DNA from: M2408 sp040386975
GTDB lineage: Bacteria > Bacteroidota > Bacteroidia > Flavobacteriales_D > Crocinitomicaceae
Length of the DNA: 64,000 nt
Assembly (NCBI GenBank): GCA_040386975.1
Contig: JAZKEO010000012.1
Span: 43,831-107,830 of the forward strand
Reading direction: 5' to 3'
Shown one piece after another: positions 62,519-64,000 of this stretch. Positions within the stretch are counted from its first letter, which is position 1. Every line of letters begins with the position of its first letter. The notes under the pieces were generated by a model. The model was not told the origin of the DNA. It did no database searches and saw only the letters and a program-made list of their open reading frames with translations. Position numbers and translations under genes: made by a program.

Positions 62519-62879
62519 AAATGACCTGTTTGCCATAAAAAAAACTTTTGAGGCAATCAATATTCTTTATTTTAATAAGGAACTTGAATTTGATTTTTTT
62601 GAAACATCTCAAAGGATTGGGGGGCTGTCAAATCTCAACAATTATGACGTTGTTATAATTGATATAGAATTAGCCCGAACAAGCGAAATGGATGGCTTTC
62701 AAATCTTAGAAAAAATAAAAGAATTGAATATTAGCACAGCCAATATAATACTCCTCACTGGTCACAACAATGTTGGAGAAAAATTAAAAGATATGAATCT
62801 TGAACACATTCCTATTGTAAGAAAAACAATTGATATCAAGGTTTTAAGAGATCGCATAAAACAAGTGCTTAATCCTTAA
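62496..62879 (+). CDS. Stand-alone receiver domain protein
   Basis: A 127-residue single receiver domain. IFENDLFAIKKT supplies the acidic pocket, YDVVIIDIELARTSEMDG the phosphoacceptor Asp, ILLTGHNN the Thr and VRKTIDI the Lys, so the domain should be active. It has no output domain, so it may act by binding the other two proteins. It starts 23 bases inside the kinase gene and its end is the last gene before a non-coding block. Confidence 0.8.
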   Translation: MKKIAIFENDLFAIKKTFEAINILYFNKELEFDFFETSQRIGGLSNLNNYDVVIIDIELARTSEMDGFQILEKIKELNISTANIILLTGHNNVGEKLKDMNLEHIPIVRKTIDIKVLRDRIKQVLNP

Positions 62880-62889
62880 ATAAGATCCT

Positions 62890-63603
62890 TTGCAAATTAA
62901 ACGGGGGTAAAGCGGTCTTCGTCAAGTCTTCGCCCCAGCAAGAAAAACATAAAAACAAGGGTTATACAAAGCCTGTCGCAAACTTCAGTCCCTTGTTTTT
63001 ACCGTTCCTTAGCCAGTCGTTCAGAATTCTCTTTGTGGCTGTTCACTTGTTTTTCTTGCGTGGCTCATTTTGTTTCCTCAGTCGTGGCTATTTCATCCCC
63101 CCAAACCCCTTTTATAGGTTGCTTCGCTGTTTTTTGTTGGGGGTCTGTCGCCACTTGTTAATAGGCTCGCCTGCTGTCGCACCAAGCTAAAGGGCTGTCA
63201 CAGTTTTTGAGAGCTCCTCGCTGTTGTGCAGCTTGTTCCATACTTCCACAAGCACCACATTTCAAATCACCTTACTTCTATAATTTCTCCCTAGCATACA
63301 AGAGTGTTCATTTGTTCCTTTCCTCCCGATGAAAATATCGGGATACAATCCTCAAATTTCACACACTTGTTTTTAGATTTTCGTTTCAAAATTCAAAAAC
63401 TCCGCCAGCCCTTTGTGCTTTCAGCATAGGTCATTCCCATTCGTGAACTCATTCTCCATTCCCACTTGGTGCTCACTCGCAATCGGCTCACGCGCCCACA
63501 AAAGCTTTACAAACTCCTTTTCAATCCGTTTGCTTCATCTTTTTACCTCCCACAACCTAGCTCCGCTTCGGTTTGCTCAAGGCTGTTTTTCCCCTTTGGG
63601 ATT
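62890..63603. other. GC-richer non-coding block
   Basis: About 700 bases with no gene I can support and clearly higher GC than the rest of the window. TCCCGAT and ATCGGGA (63325-63331, 63338-63344) form a small hairpin. The reverse strand has long open stretches interrupted by stops. This looks like a repetitive intergenic element or decayed mobile sequence of a different origin. Confidence 0.5.
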
Positions 63604-63897
63604 CTATTTCTTAGTTTGAATATCAGTGATAGCTAGATCTAAAGCTTTTTTTAAATCAAGTAATTCTTTCTCATTGAATTTGTTGGTGTACTTAATTTCA
63701 TCATCTTTTTTGTACTCCTTTTCAACTTGATATTGCAACCAAATAGTGCTGTCTTTTCCAAAGTTTTCCCAAACCACAATTTTAGAATCTCCTTCACGGT
63801 AAATCTTTTTTGGTTTATTACCTAATTTCATTTCATATACAAAACTTGATATTCCAAAGCCAACTACTAGTGCTACTATAATTTTTATGTTTTTCAT
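63604..63897 (-). CDS. Small exported or anchored hypothetical protein
   Basis: A 97-residue protein with an N-terminal hydrophobic segment (MKNIKIIVALVVGFGISSFV), either a signal peptide or an anchor. The rest is charged and probably beta/alpha (VWENFGKDSTIWLQYQVEKE). I do not recognise the family. It lies after the GC-richer block, on the opposite strand to the defence genes. Confidence 0.6.
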   Translation of the reverse strand: MKNIKIIVALVVGFGISSFVYEMKLGNKPKKIYREGDSKIVVWENFGKDSTIWLQYQVEKEYKKDDEIKYTNKFNEKELLDLKKALDLAITDIQTKK

Positions 63898-64000
63898 TTT
63901 GATTTTCTTTCTGCTAAGATATTCATATAAACTGGAGATTTAATTCAATTTTCTAAAAAATAAAAATGAAAGCAAATTTAGGGTCTATTCATTTTAATTC

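Noticed and set aside
62993..63619. Two plus-strand open frames in the GC-richer block
   Set aside because: Unusual amino-acid composition and no start context or family likeness; they appear to be chance frames.

Overview
The window is AT-rich bacterial DNA, most likely from a member of the Bacteroidota, order Flavobacteriales. The evidence is secreted proteins with type IX secretion sorting domains of both type A and type B, TAnnTTTG-type promoter boxes, TPR-containing HisKA_3 kinases paired with LuxR-type regulators, an RteC protein, and a Bacteroidota-type tyrosine integrase. No species can be named from the sequence alone.

Positions 1-19690 look like core chromosome. They hold the end of a metal P-type ATPase, alaS, a glycosyltransferase, two secreted type A-like proteins, a sigma-54 type regulator, dapD, a SpoU methyltransferase, mutS, a type B sorted protein, and tRNA-Gly plus tRNA-Leu. 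From 19690 to about 24600 a small accessory segment follows the tRNAs. It ends in a 1017-residue LRR-Roc-COR protein that carries a C-terminal PD-(D/E)XK nuclease domain. Positions 24700-35750 hold a PDZ protein, a signalling cluster (TPR histidine kinase, three LuxR-type regulators and small proteins), a tRNA-dihydrouridine synthase, two 2H phosphoesterases and an ABC1-family kinase.

The tmRNA gene (35808-36209) is followed by a tyrosine integrase. This marks the left end of a large island that runs to at least 62.9 kb, with no right attachment site seen. Its first part is mobile-element machinery: integrase, rteC, excisionase-like HTH proteins, a replication-type protein, a DnaC-like ATPase and an amidase. 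A Septu (PtuA/PtuB) defence pair sits there between decayed 3' copies of rteC, next to an orphan HipB-like regulator with four evenly spaced palindromic operators.

The second part (46.5-60.1 kb) is a type I restriction-modification locus that has been opened up and filled. The order is hsdM, hsdS, two reverse transcriptases matching DRT type 3, a terminator-ended ncRNA with an ACACACA tract, a PD-(D/E)XK nuclease, a small gene, a 500-base stretch with three large perfect palindromes, abiEi, abiEii and hsdR. Directly after hsdR lies a tightly coupled three-gene cassette: a two-TM membrane protein, a membrane histidine-kinase-like ATPase and a stand-alone receiver. I do not recognise this cassette as a described system. 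The likely joint role of the 46-63 kb region is defence against phage and plasmids. The window ends in a GC-richer non-coding block and one small exported protein gene.
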